64,000 nt of DNA, from assembly GCF_025398155.2 (NCBI RefSeq), contig NZ_CP104562.2:62001-126000 (forward strand). The letters run 5' to 3'. Under the pieces are notes generated by a model, which was not told the DNA's origin, did not search any database, and worked only from the letters and a program-made list of their open reading frames with translations. The translations under genes were made by a program, and so were the position numbers. This document shows positions 42,415 through 49,742 of the stretch, in pieces. Numbering within the stretch: position 1 is the first letter of the stretch; every line of letters starts with the position of its first letter. Source of the stretch: Roseateles amylovorans (GTDB lineage: Bacteria; Pseudomonadota; Gammaproteobacteria; Burkholderiales; Burkholderiaceae_C).

Positions 42415-42628
42415 GGTTTCACAACCCTGTGGACGGATCCGGGACAACCGCCTGCTTGTCCACAGCACGGCGCGTGTTCTGAAAGTTGTTGTCTGCGAGT
42501 CCCGCGATCCAAGCCTGTCCACCCACATGGTTTGACGGCACGCAAGTGATTGAAAGCAAAGGCGTTTCGGGGCTTTTCCACAGAAGTGGCCAAACACCTA
42601 TTAATACGACCAAGGAGATATTTAAGAC
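42415..42628 (+). other. Origin-like module A: DnaA-box-like sites plus AT-rich tract
   Basis: The gap 42308-42665 before queD has TTGTCCACAG (42456), CTGTGGACGG (42427, reverse, one mismatch), and TTTTCCACA (42574), which fits the TTWTNCACA DnaA-box consensus. The last box is followed by GAAGTGGC and then CTATTAATACGACCAAGG and GATATTTAAGAC, an AT-rich stretch. A very similar run of box, GTGGC, CTA-type triplets and AT-rich DNA occurs in module B at 44587. No gene is in the gap. Confidence 0.45.
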
Positions 42629-42665
42629 AAGGAATAAGAAAAAGCGGACATGTCACACTCTCGGG

Positions 42666-43778
42666 ATGTCTTCTTCCCCCTCTCATTTGTTCACCGCCTC
42701 GGCGGCGTTCGAATCGGCTTGCCAGATCGATGCGCTGCCGGTCGGGCACCGAAGTCGCGGCCTGCATGGCCACAGTTATCTGGCCACGGTTCGCGCACAG
42801 CTGCCGGACGGGTGGTCGCCGTTCCCCGGCTCCGAGGTGCATGCCCTTCGGGAGTGTCTGGAGCGCTGTATTGCCCCGTTGGACCACGCCCTGCTGAACG
42901 CGCACATTGCTCAGCCGACCGATGAAAACATCGCGCGCTGGATCCGGCAGCGGCTGGAGAACGAGTTTGGTGTGCCGGGGATCACCCAGGTCGGCATCCA
43001 CAGCACCGCCAACGCCGGGGTCGACCTGGATGCGAACGGTCAAGCCCACGTCTGGCGCCGATACCGCTTCCAGGCCGCCCATCAGCTGCCCAACGTGCCC
43101 ATGGGGCACAAGTGCGGCCGGATGCATGGACATGGGTTTGAACTCATCCTGCATGCCAACCAGGACCTGGGCGAGCGTGACCTGAGCATCGACTACGACC
43201 ATCTGGACGCGATCTGGGCGCCTTATCACGCGCAGCTGAACTACCAATGCCTCAATGAGATCGAGGGACTGTCCAATCCCACCAGCGAGGTGATCTCGTC
43301 CTGGTTATGGGAACGGATCAAACCGCAGCTGCCGGAGCTGAGCTGGGTGACGGTCTACGAGACCGGATCCAGCGGCGCCAATTTCGACGGCGAGCGCTAT
43401 CGGATCTGGAAGGAGTTCACCCTCGACAGTGCGGTGAAGCTCAAACGGGCACCGAACGGGCACCCGCTGGCCGGCATCCATGGCCATACCTTCACCCTTC
43501 GGCTGCATCTGAGCGCGCTGCTGGACGAGGTCTACGGCTGGGCGATGGACTTCGGCGATGTGAAGCGGCTGTTCGATCCGATCTTCAAGTCGCTCGACCA
43601 CCACCCGCTGCACGAACTGCCCGGCCTGGAAGACGCCGACACGGCCAGCCTGGCCGCCTGGGTGCTTCGCGAAGCGCAGACGCAGCTCAAGCCGCTGGAG
43701 CGGGTGGACCTGTACGAGACCCGCGGCAGCGGGGTGATCGTCAGCCAAGGGCCCTTCGAGGAGCTGATCCCGGTATGA
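42666..43778 (+). CDS. queD: Triple-domain 6-carboxytetrahydropterin synthase (QueD-like)
   Basis: A 370-residue protein, about three times the usual 120. It contains three 6-pyruvoyl-tetrahydropterin-synthase-like domains: about 8-120, 131-240 and 248-360. Each has an HGH (34-36, 154-156, 272-274). Only domain 2 has the first zinc histidine (His139, AAHQLP), the nucleophile Cys150 (GHKCGRMHGH) and anchoring Glu232, but its catalytic Asp-His pair is replaced by Asn192-Tyr193. Domains 1 and 3 lack the cysteine and first histidine but keep Asp73-His74 and Asp311-His312. QueD makes 6-carboxytetrahydropterin for queuosine. It overlaps queE by 4 bases. Confidence 0.9.
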   Translation: MSSSPSHLFTASAAFESACQIDALPVGHRSRGLHGHSYLATVRAQLPDGWSPFPGSEVHALRECLERCIAPLDHALLNAHIAQPTDENIARWIRQRLENEFGVPGITQVGIHSTANAGVDLDANGQAHVWRRYRFQAAHQLPNVPMGHKCGRMHGHGFELILHANQDLGERDLSIDYDHLDAIWAPYHAQLNYQCLNEIEGLSNPTSEVISSWLWERIKPQLPELSWVTVYETGSSGANFDGERYRIWKEFTLDSAVKLKRAPNGHPLAGIHGHTFTLRLHLSALLDEVYGWAMDFGDVKRLFDPIFKSLDHHPLHELPGLEDADTASLAAWVLREAQTQLKPLERVDLYETRGSGVIVSQGPFEELIPV

Positions 43779-44410
43779 GCTACGCCGTCAAGGAAATGTT
43801 CTACACGCTGCAAGGCGAAGGCGCTCAGGCCGGCCGCGCGGCCGTGTTCTGTCGATTCGCCGGCTGCAACCTCTGGAGCGGTCGGGAGCAGGACCGCGGC
43901 GCGGCCGTCTGCAATTTCTGCGATACCGATTTCGTCGGCACCGATGGCCAGGGCGGCGGCAAGTTCCCGACCGCCCTGGCGCTGGCCGACGCCATCGCCG
44001 CGAAATGGCCGTCAGGGCAGCCGGGCAGGCCTTACGTGGTCTGCACCGGCGGTGAGCCGCTGCTGCAACTGGATGCGCCGTTGATCGAGGCCCTGCATGC
44101 GCGTGGTTTCGAGGTGGCGGTGGAGACCAACGGCACCCAGCCCGCGCCGGAAGGACTGGACTGGATCTGCGTCAGCCCCAAGGCGGATGCAGAACTGGTG
44201 CTGACCCGTGGGCATGAGCTCAAGCTGGTCTATCCGCAGCCCTTGGCTCCACCCGAACGATTCGCAGGTCTGGCCTTCGACAACTTCTTCCTGCAGCCGA
44301 TGGATTCGGTCCTGCAGAAGCAGAACACCAAGGCCGCCGTCGCCTATTGCATGGCCCATCCGCAGTGGCGCTTGTCGATCCAGATGCACAAGGTGGTCGG
44401 CATAGACTGA
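43775..44410 (+). CDS. queE: 7-carboxy-7-deazaguanine synthase QueE
   Basis: A 211-residue radical SAM enzyme turning the QueD product into 7-carboxy-7-deazaguanine. The cluster cysteines are in FAGCNLWSGREQDRGAAVCNFCDTDF, with the first cysteine separated by 14 residues from the CxxC pair. This is the expanded CX14CX2C form known from Burkholderia multivorans, not the usual CX3CX2C. VVCTGGEPLLQLD and VAVETNGTQ are SAM- and substrate-binding segments. ATGA overlap with queD shows coupling; queC and queF are not in the window. Confidence 0.95.
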   Translation: MSYAVKEMFYTLQGEGAQAGRAAVFCRFAGCNLWSGREQDRGAAVCNFCDTDFVGTDGQGGGKFPTALALADAIAAKWPSGQPGRPYVVCTGGEPLLQLDAPLIEALHARGFEVAVETNGTQPAPEGLDWICVSPKADAELVLTRGHELKLVYPQPLAPPERFAGLAFDNFFLQPMDSVLQKQNTKAAVAYCMAHPQWRLSIQMHKVVGID

Positions 44411-44438
44411 AAGCGATCCCGCTGTAAAGCCAACAAGG

Positions 44439-44647
44439 CTGTGGACAAGTTTTTCACAACCGGGTGGTTGTCCACAGCGGATTGGGTTTCCGCCAGCTTG
44501 TTGTCATGTCATGCAAGTGCAAACAAGGCCTTCGCGCACAGTGTTTGAGGTGATCTAAAGCGCTGTTTTTCAACGGTTTTTTGAGGTTGTCCACAGAAAG
44601 TGGCTCCCTCTACTAAGACAACTAAAGAGATATCTTTAAAACCTATG
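44439..44647 (+). other. Origin-like module B: four DnaA-box-like sites, CTA tract, AT-rich DNA
   Basis: In the 339-base gap after queE are CTGTGGACAA (44439, reverse), TTTTTCACA (44450), TTGTCCACAG (44468) and TTGTCCACAG (44587). The last is followed by AAAGTGGCTCCCT and then CTACTAAGACAACTAAAG and GATATCTTTAAAACC. A DnaA box, a GC-rich spacer, CTA/TAG trinucleotides and an AT-rich stretch in that order is the basal unwinding layout described for bacterial origins. It is homologous to module A. No gene is in the gap. Confidence 0.5.
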
Positions 44648-44749
44648 TTGAAAAGAGAGCGGGGAAATTTCCTGAAGACGTTGTTGCCACACGGCCGGTG
44701 TGCACACGGCGCTTGAGCCGAGCCGCTCGCAACTGCACACTGCGGACCC

Positions 44750-45070
44750 ATGGACATCGCCGATCTGCAACGCCGCCTGCGGGATTTCGCTCAAGCCCGC
44801 GACTGGGAGCCCTTCCTCACGCCGAAGAATCTGGCCATGGCGCTGGTCGTGGAGGCCGCCGAGCTGGTCGAAATCTTCCAGTGGCAGACCCCCGAACAAT
44901 CCCAGGCGCTGGACGCACCGACGCAGCAACACCTGGGCGAAGAGATCGCAGACGTGCTGATGTACCTGATGCAGATCGCCGACCGAAGCGGTGTGGATGT
45001 GGCGGCGGCTGTGGAACGCAAGTTGCTGATGAACGCCCAGAAGTACCCGGAGACCCGCGCCGCCAGCTGA
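44750..45070 (+). CDS. MazG-like nucleotide pyrophosphohydrolase
   Basis: A 106-residue all-helical NTP pyrophosphohydrolase. The metal-binding motif is visible as Glu35 and Glu38 (VVEAAELVEIFQW) and Glu65 and Asp68 (GEEIADVLMYL). DWEPFLTPKNLAMAL is the usual start of the short MazG/dCTPase group, which hydrolyses non-canonical or excess nucleoside triphosphates to monophosphates. It begins just downstream of module B and is followed by an exonuclease gene on the same strand. Confidence 0.92.
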   Translation: MDIADLQRRLRDFAQARDWEPFLTPKNLAMALVVEAAELVEIFQWQTPEQSQALDAPTQQHLGEEIADVLMYLMQIADRSGVDVAAAVERKLLMNAQKYPETRAAS

Positions 45071-45226
45071 ATCGGACAGATTCACGTCATCGTCGATTGC
45101 CATCGACGCCTGTCGGACAAGCTGAACCTCCGTTCCTGGGTGAGGGCTGACCGGATGGCGGATGACCCGGCTCTCTTTCGCTCAGTCTCCAGTCGCTTCC
45201 AGTCGCCTCAAGCCGCCTCGCTCCGC

Positions 45227-45910
45227 ATGAAACGCACCATCGCCGTCATCGACTTCGAAACCACCGGGCACTCGCCACAGGGCGGCGGCCGGGCGACGGA
45301 AATCGCTGCTGTGCTGCTGCGTGACGGTCAGATCGTCGGGCAGTATCAGAGCCTGATGCGCAGCGGCGCCTGGGTGCCGCCGATGATCGAGCGGCTGACC
45401 GGCATCAGCAACGAGATGCTGGAGGACGCACCAGATGCGGCGCGCGTCATGCGCGAAGTGGCCGAGTTCACCGCCGGCTGCGGCTTTGTGGCGCACAACG
45501 CGGCCTTCGATCGCGGCTTCTGGATCGCCGAGCTGGCACGGGTGGAGGAGGGCGACGGGACGATGACGCGTCACAGCCGTTTCGCGCCGGAATTCGCATG
45601 TACGGTCAAGTTGGCCCGTCGTCTTTACCCTGAATCCCCCAATTGCAAACTCGGCACACTGGCGCGATATCACCAACTGCCCGACAATGGTCGGGCCCAC
45701 CGTGCGCTCGCCGATGCGCTGACAACCGCTCAACTGGTCCAGCGCATGCAACGCGACATCGGCCTTGAACTGGCCGATCCGTTGGCGGAACTGAGCGTCG
45801 AACATGAACTGCTGCTGCGTCTGCAGGCGGTGGCCAAACCCTTGTGGCAGAAGGCGGCGACGGGCTACGCCCGAGATATGCGTCGTCATCTGCAGGAATC
45901 ACTCGTCTGA
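45227..45910 (+). CDS. DnaQ-like 3'-5' exonuclease
   Basis: A 227-residue exonuclease of the DEDDh type: Asp9 and Glu11 (VIDFETTG), the second acidic site in FVAHNAAFDRGF, and the HxAxxD motif in AHRALADALTT. CKLGTLARYHQLP is typical of the family. ATG 45227 was chosen because the catalytic strand starts at residue 5; the longer frame lacks family residues. It could be a stand-alone repair nuclease or RNase T-like enzyme. The C-terminal 50 residues have no recognised domain. Confidence 0.88.
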   Translation: MKRTIAVIDFETTGHSPQGGGRATEIAAVLLRDGQIVGQYQSLMRSGAWVPPMIERLTGISNEMLEDAPDAARVMREVAEFTAGCGFVAHNAAFDRGFWIAELARVEEGDGTMTRHSRFAPEFACTVKLARRLYPESPNCKLGTLARYHQLPDNGRAHRALADALTTAQLVQRMQRDIGLELADPLAELSVEHELLLRLQAVAKPLWQKAATGYARDMRRHLQESLV

Positions 45911-45913
45911 TCG

Positions 45914-45953
45914 GCTGACCTGATCTCCGGCGTTGCCGCGAAATCAGGTCAGC
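45914..45953. terminator. Perfect 11-bp inverted repeat after the exonuclease gene
   Basis: GCTGACCTGAT and ATCAGGTCAGC are separated by 18 bases, directly after the exonuclease stop. There is no T-run. It may stabilise or end the transcript, or be a protein-binding dyad. Confidence 0.4.
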
Positions 45954-46036
45954 AAATCAATTGCTGTCAAGATGTCCGATCGGCCGCATTGGCTGGGACA
46001 ATCTTGCCCTTTCCCGTTTTGCGTTTGTTCTCAGGT

Positions 46037-46555
46037 ATGTCGAGTATTCAGGTTCGCCCGGCCACGTTGCGTGATGCCAAGGCCATTGCCCAGATCCAGG
46101 TTGCCGCGGCGCAAGACGCTTACAAGGAATTCTGGCCCGACACCGCCCTCAACGGGCTGTCGATTGCTCAGCGGCAAGCGTACTGGCGCGAAGCCATCAA
46201 CATGTGCGAGCCGCAAGTGCTTGTGGCCCATCTGGACAACGAAGTGATGGGCTTCGTCGGTTTCGACCGTTCCCGTGATCGCGGCACACCGTCGACCACG
46301 GGCGAGATCTGGGCCATGTACGCGTCGCCGTCCCACTGGGACAAGGGCGTCGGCCAGGCGCTGGTCGAGGCGGCTCAGGAAGGCCTTCATGAAGAGGGTT
46401 GCACCCGGGTCACGCTGTGGACCTACAAGAACAACAAGCGCGCCCTGCGCTTCTTCGAGATCGCAGGCTTCCGCGCCGAAAACGACACCGTCAAGGCGGT
46501 GGATGTCGAAGGCAAGGCGCTTGAGCAACTGCGCCTGCAGCGTTCGCTGGTTTGA
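46037..46555 (+). CDS. GNAT-family acetyltransferase
   Basis: A 172-residue N-acetyltransferase. The N-terminal VRPATLRDAKAIAQIQVAAAQDAYKEFWPD, the beta-strand EIWAMYASPSHWDKGVGQALVEAAQEGL (acetyl-CoA pyrophosphate loop KGVGQA) and TLWTYKNNKRALRFFEIAGFRAE are GNAT hallmarks. ATG 46037 was chosen because the domain starts immediately. Substrate unknown. Confidence 0.88.
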   Translation: MSSIQVRPATLRDAKAIAQIQVAAAQDAYKEFWPDTALNGLSIAQRQAYWREAINMCEPQVLVAHLDNEVMGFVGFDRSRDRGTPSTTGEIWAMYASPSHWDKGVGQALVEAAQEGLHEEGCTRVTLWTYKNNKRALRFFEIAGFRAENDTVKAVDVEGKALEQLRLQRSLV

Positions 46556-46666
46556 TCGCGGGTGACGGCTCATTGCGCGGTCGCGTGATGGGCCAGAGGT
46601 TGCTTCGTATGCGGATGCGGTGAACCGATCGAATTCACCACGACCGCACCAAGAATCTGCCGCGAC

Positions 46667-46692
46667 GGCCGCTTTCGGGCGGCCTTCTTTTC
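46667..46692 (+). terminator. Rho-independent terminator after the acetyltransferase gene
   Basis: A 6-bp stem (GGCCGC / GCGGCC, loop TTTCGG) is followed by TTCTTTT. It lies about 110 bases past the stop, ahead of the AbrB-PIN pair. Confidence 0.65.
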
Positions 46693-46809
46693 GCCTTGTC
46701 GCGCTGACAAGGATTCCTTGTTTCACGGATCCAGGTGCCCGGGTGCTCAACGAGCCGGCAGCTGTCGCAACGCTTTGGTGTGGCGGCACGGTCGATCGGA
46801 TGAGGCGCT

Positions 46810-47457
46810 GTGGCCCCTGACTCACTCATCGTGCTGGCCAAGCTCACCTCCAAGAATCAATTGACGCTTCCGAAGAGCGTGACCGATCAACTCGGCCCGG
46901 TGCAGTACTTCGAAGTGAAACTGCAAGCCGGCCAGGTGGTGCTGACCCCGGTGCGCATCCAGCGCGGTGATGCGGTTCGGGCCAAGCTCGCTGAACTTGA
47001 GCTCGATGAGGGTCTGTTGGACGACGCCTTGAACTGGGCCCAGCAGGCCGGCGATCGGCGCGTCCGTGCCACGGCGGCCAAGCGGTCTGGCAAAGCGACG
47101 GTGGCGAGCGGGGCGCTGGGAAGCACCGTGGCGTCAGCGGCTGCATCGACTGCCGCGGTCAAGAGGACGTCGAAGGTCGCCGCAGCCAGCGAGATGGCAA
47201 CCGCGCCTGTGAAGGCGGGCAGAGGGGGCGTCAAGGCGGCGGGGACGAAGCGCGGGTCGAAGGCCGCGAAACTGGCCGCGAAACCGGCCGTTCCGCCGGC
47301 GCCGAAGGCCGCCAGGACCAAGGATCGCAAGGTGTCGAAGACGGCAGCGGCATCCATCGATGATTCGGTGGTGTCGGCGGGGGCGTCGGACGTCGCGATG
47401 TCGACGTCGATGCAGCAGCCCAAGGCAAGTGCCGCCACCAAGCGACGAGCGCGCTGA
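46810..47457 (+). CDS. AbrB-type antitoxin-like protein with long Lys/Ala tail
   Basis: A 215-residue protein starting at a GTG with GAGG four bases upstream. Residues 8-60 (VLAKLTSKNQLTLPKSVTDQLGPVQYFEVKLQAGQVVLTPVR) form a swapped-hairpin AbrB/SpoVT-like DNA-binding domain. From residue 90 on it is Lys-, Ala-, Ser- and Thr-rich and low in complexity, like the tails of histone-H1-like bacterial proteins. Antitoxins of this group are normally about 80 residues, so the tail is unusual. The PIN-domain gene starts 4 bases after its stop. Confidence 0.75.
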   Translation: MAPDSLIVLAKLTSKNQLTLPKSVTDQLGPVQYFEVKLQAGQVVLTPVRIQRGDAVRAKLAELELDEGLLDDALNWAQQAGDRRVRATAAKRSGKATVASGALGSTVASAAASTAAVKRTSKVAAASEMATAPVKAGRGGVKAAGTKRGSKAAKLAAKPAVPPAPKAARTKDRKVSKTAAASIDDSVVSAGASDVAMSTSMQQPKASAATKRRAR

Positions 47458-47461
47458 TCGA

Positions 47462-47959
47462 ATGAAACAGCGGCTTGACAGCGCGGAACGTGTGGTCGTG
47501 GACCCTGCGTGGTTGTTGCGCGGATTGCTAGCGTCGGACTTGCAGGCGCAGCGCTTGCGACGAGCGTGGCAGGCGGGAATCATCCGCCCGCTGGTGAGCG
47601 CCGAGAGCGTGACGCTCTTGATGCGCGCGATGGCCTACCCCGACTTGGGTTTGACGCCCGCGGATCAGCAAGAGCTGCTGGCCGACTTCCTGCCGTATGC
47701 GGACGTGGTGAAGCTCAAGCCCGTAGCGCCTGCGAAAACGTCTGGTGGGCGCTTTGGCGGCTTGCCGGAGGCGCTCGCTGCGCTGGTCGACCTGGCGCTT
47801 CAAGGTGGGGCGCAGCGCTTGCTCAGCGATCGCGAGGCCTTGCGTGCGTGGGCCGCACGGCGCCGCCATCCTGCGGCTCGGCAACTCTGCGCGATCAGCG
47901 ATCTTTCCGCATGGATCCAAGCGTTGTCCCCCTCCCAGCGAGAGGTCGTGCTTTGCTAG
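47462..47959 (+). CDS. PIN-family toxin-like protein, partly degenerate
   Basis: A 165-residue protein like the group of putative PIN-domain toxins: LRRAWQAGIIRPLVSAESVTLLMRAMAYPDLGLTPADQQELLADFLPYADVV is the family core. The first strand keeps Asp (VVVDPAWLLRGLL), but the usual Thr-Asn after it is Pro-Ala; Glu in SAES is kept; later acidic positions are only partly matched (LVDLALQGG, LSDREAL). Catalytic activity is therefore uncertain. The 4-base spacing to the AbrB-like gene supports a toxin-antitoxin pair. Confidence 0.72.
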   Translation: MKQRLDSAERVVVDPAWLLRGLLASDLQAQRLRRAWQAGIIRPLVSAESVTLLMRAMAYPDLGLTPADQQELLADFLPYADVVKLKPVAPAKTSGGRFGGLPEALAALVDLALQGGAQRLLSDREALRAWAARRRHPAARQLCAISDLSAWIQALSPSQREVVLC

Positions 47960-47973
47960 ATTGACGGCTCGCT

Positions 47974-48192
47974 ATGGCCAGCTTTCAAGATCGCATTCCA
48001 ACCAACATGTGGCGCGTGGTGTTCTATGAACGCCGCGGCAATCGCGTCCACGTCGACCGCACCGGCCCCTGGTTGCCGGAGAAGACCTTGGCCCAACACT
48101 GGGCTCGATGGTTCACCGAGCGGGGCTATCACGTGGCCTTGCAGGACCAAGGCGGTCAGCTGGAGAAAAGCACCCCCGGATTGCCGAGCTGA
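47974..48192 (+). CDS. Small conserved-looking protein of unknown function
   Basis: A 72-residue basic and aromatic protein (MWRVVFYERRGNRVHVDRTGPWLPEKTLAQHWARWFTERGYHVALQDQGG) that looks like a compact alpha/beta domain. The ATG is 15 bases after the PIN gene stop and codon use fits its neighbours, which is the main support. I do not recognise the family. Confidence 0.55.
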   Translation: MASFQDRIPTNMWRVVFYERRGNRVHVDRTGPWLPEKTLAQHWARWFTERGYHVALQDQGGQLEKSTPGLPS

Positions 48193-48311
48193 TCTGAGCG
48201 CATCGGTGGCGCAATCCGCGATGGGGCAAGACCTGACGCTGCAGCGCCCCCGGCGCGGTCATCCAGACGGCTGAGCTGTGGGTGCGGCTGCTCAGCCGCC
48301 AATTGTTGATA

Positions 48312-48351
48312 GGTCGATCGGTCGATCGGTCGATCGGTCGATACGTCGACC
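48312..48351. repeat. Tandem octamer GGTCGATC, about five units
   Basis: Three exact copies of GGTCGATC, then GGTCGATA and a diverged CGTCGACC, in the 222-base gap between the small unknown gene and the convergent HNH-like gene. The unit is rich in GATC, so the tract is also dense in Dam-type sites. Confidence 0.85.
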
Positions 48352-48414
48352 GTTCCGCAGGCTGTCTACCTCAGAAGCGCGGGTTGCATCAGGCAGCCGC
48401 TGATGGGCTCAGCG

Positions 48415-49551
48415 TCAAGCAGCGGCGCGGAAGCCTTGTCGATCCAGCGCCCAACCGTCGGTGGCTGCTGCGCCGTGCTGTTGCACGCGCACATTGCTCA
48501 GTCGCTTGCTTGCGGCGCGTTGAACCAGTTGTTCGGCTTGTTGTGGCGTGAGCTGCAGGGCGAAGCGGGTCCAGCGCTTTTGCAGCAGCGGATCACGCCA
48601 GGCATCTTCCAGCGCCCAGCGGATGGCCATTGGATCGGTCAGCGACTGGCTGCGCAGCACGCGCGGCACCAGGGCCAGCACAAAGCGCGAGAAATCAGTG
48701 CGTTGCTGCGTATCCAGCAAGGCCTCGAGCCGCGTCAGGCGCTGGCTCCAGCCGGGGGTTGCCAACTGACGGGTGACCAGCGCCTGCAACGCCTGGATCG
48801 GATTGAACAAGCGCAGCCGGTTGGAGGGCAGCACCAGCATCGGCAACTGCGCGGCGAGTTCATGGGGCAGTTCGGTGACATAGCTCATCAGCAGGGCCAT
48901 GCGCTCCCAGGCCTCCGCCCCAAGTCCGCCGGCCTGCACCATCGGACCTTGACGCAGGCTCTGCGCCATCGCCCAGGCCTGTTGCCAGGTGCGGTCTGCC
49001 TTGGCCTGGTTGGCGGCGCGGCTCATCAAGGCGAGGTTGCCGGCGGCGTAGCCAGCATCGTCACGCAGCCGGTCGATCGAAGCTTGTTGGGGATGCTGGG
49101 CTTCTTCGGTCAGCGGGAGTCGGCTGATCGGGCAGTGGGTGGTGTCCAACTGCTGCAGGTAGTTGGGGGTGACGAGCAGGGTCTCGAAATGCCGGCCGCG
49201 CAGCCAGGCATGCAGGCGCAGGGACAGCCACAGCTGGGTATGTCGATGCGACTTGAGCGTGCGGCTGCTGAAGGTGGCGCGTCCCAACTGCCAGCCTTGC
49301 TGCAGCGGCGATTGACGGAAGAGCTGCTCCACGGGTGGGGTCTGGCCGTGATGGGCATAGTCCCAGCCGAGTTCGAAGCCGACGTGCTCATGGCTGGAGG
49401 TGGCGGTGGACGCTTCGTCCGAGATCAGGGCGCTCAATGGGTCCCGGGCCGGGCTGAGGGCCTCGAGGTCGGCCGTGGTGTCCGTCGCCATGGGCAGGGC
49501 GAGTTGCTGGACATTGATGTCGTCGGCAGTGCGATGGATCACGGCAACCAT
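48415..49551 (-). CDS. Unknown protein with an HNH-like segment
   Basis: A 378-residue protein that I cannot assign. Residues 140-184 (CPISRLPLTEEAQHPQQASIDRLRDDAGYAAGNLALMSRAANQAKA) resemble an HNH-type fold: Cys140, an S-I-D-R segment at 158-161, G-N-L at 171-173 and a following N-x-x-K. Only one metal cysteine is clear, so nuclease activity is uncertain. The rest is helical and rich in Leu and Gln. AAGGAGAG precedes the ATG. It diverges from a WYL regulator, with a dyad between them. Confidence 0.65.
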   Translation of the reverse strand: MVAVIHRTADDINVQQLALPMATDTTADLEALSPARDPLSALISDEASTATSSHEHVGFELGWDYAHHGQTPPVEQLFRQSPLQQGWQLGRATFSSRTLKSHRHTQLWLSLRLHAWLRGRHFETLLVTPNYLQQLDTTHCPISRLPLTEEAQHPQQASIDRLRDDAGYAAGNLALMSRAANQAKADRTWQQAWAMAQSLRQGPMVQAGGLGAEAWERMALLMSYVTELPHELAAQLPMLVLPSNRLRLFNPIQALQALVTRQLATPGWSQRLTRLEALLDTQQRTDFSRFVLALVPRVLRSQSLTDPMAIRWALEDAWRDPLLQKRWTRFALQLTPQQAEQLVQRAASKRLSNVRVQQHGAAATDGWALDRQGFRAAA

Positions 49552-49618
49552 GAGACTCTCCTTGAAGACAGGTGATTCGGGCGGTGGTTCAGGTTGGAGC
49601 CCAGTCTCTGCGCCAGGT

Positions 49619-49635
49619 GGCTCATAGAATGAGCC
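49619..49635. promoter_or_regulatory. Dyad GGCTCAT-AGA-ATGAGCC between HNH-like and WYL genes
   Basis: Perfect 7-bp arms with a 3-base centre lie in the 191-base divergent gap. The position suggests an operator bound by the WYL regulator, which would control both genes. Confidence 0.5.
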
Positions 49636-49742
49636 ATTAAAAGATCGCTTCAGGTCAATCGTCAGAATTTGTCAGCAGTGGGTGCGAGGGCTCGAGGGTG
49701 TGAGCAGTTCGCCGATGCTCAACGTCAGGAAAGTCTTTCCCC

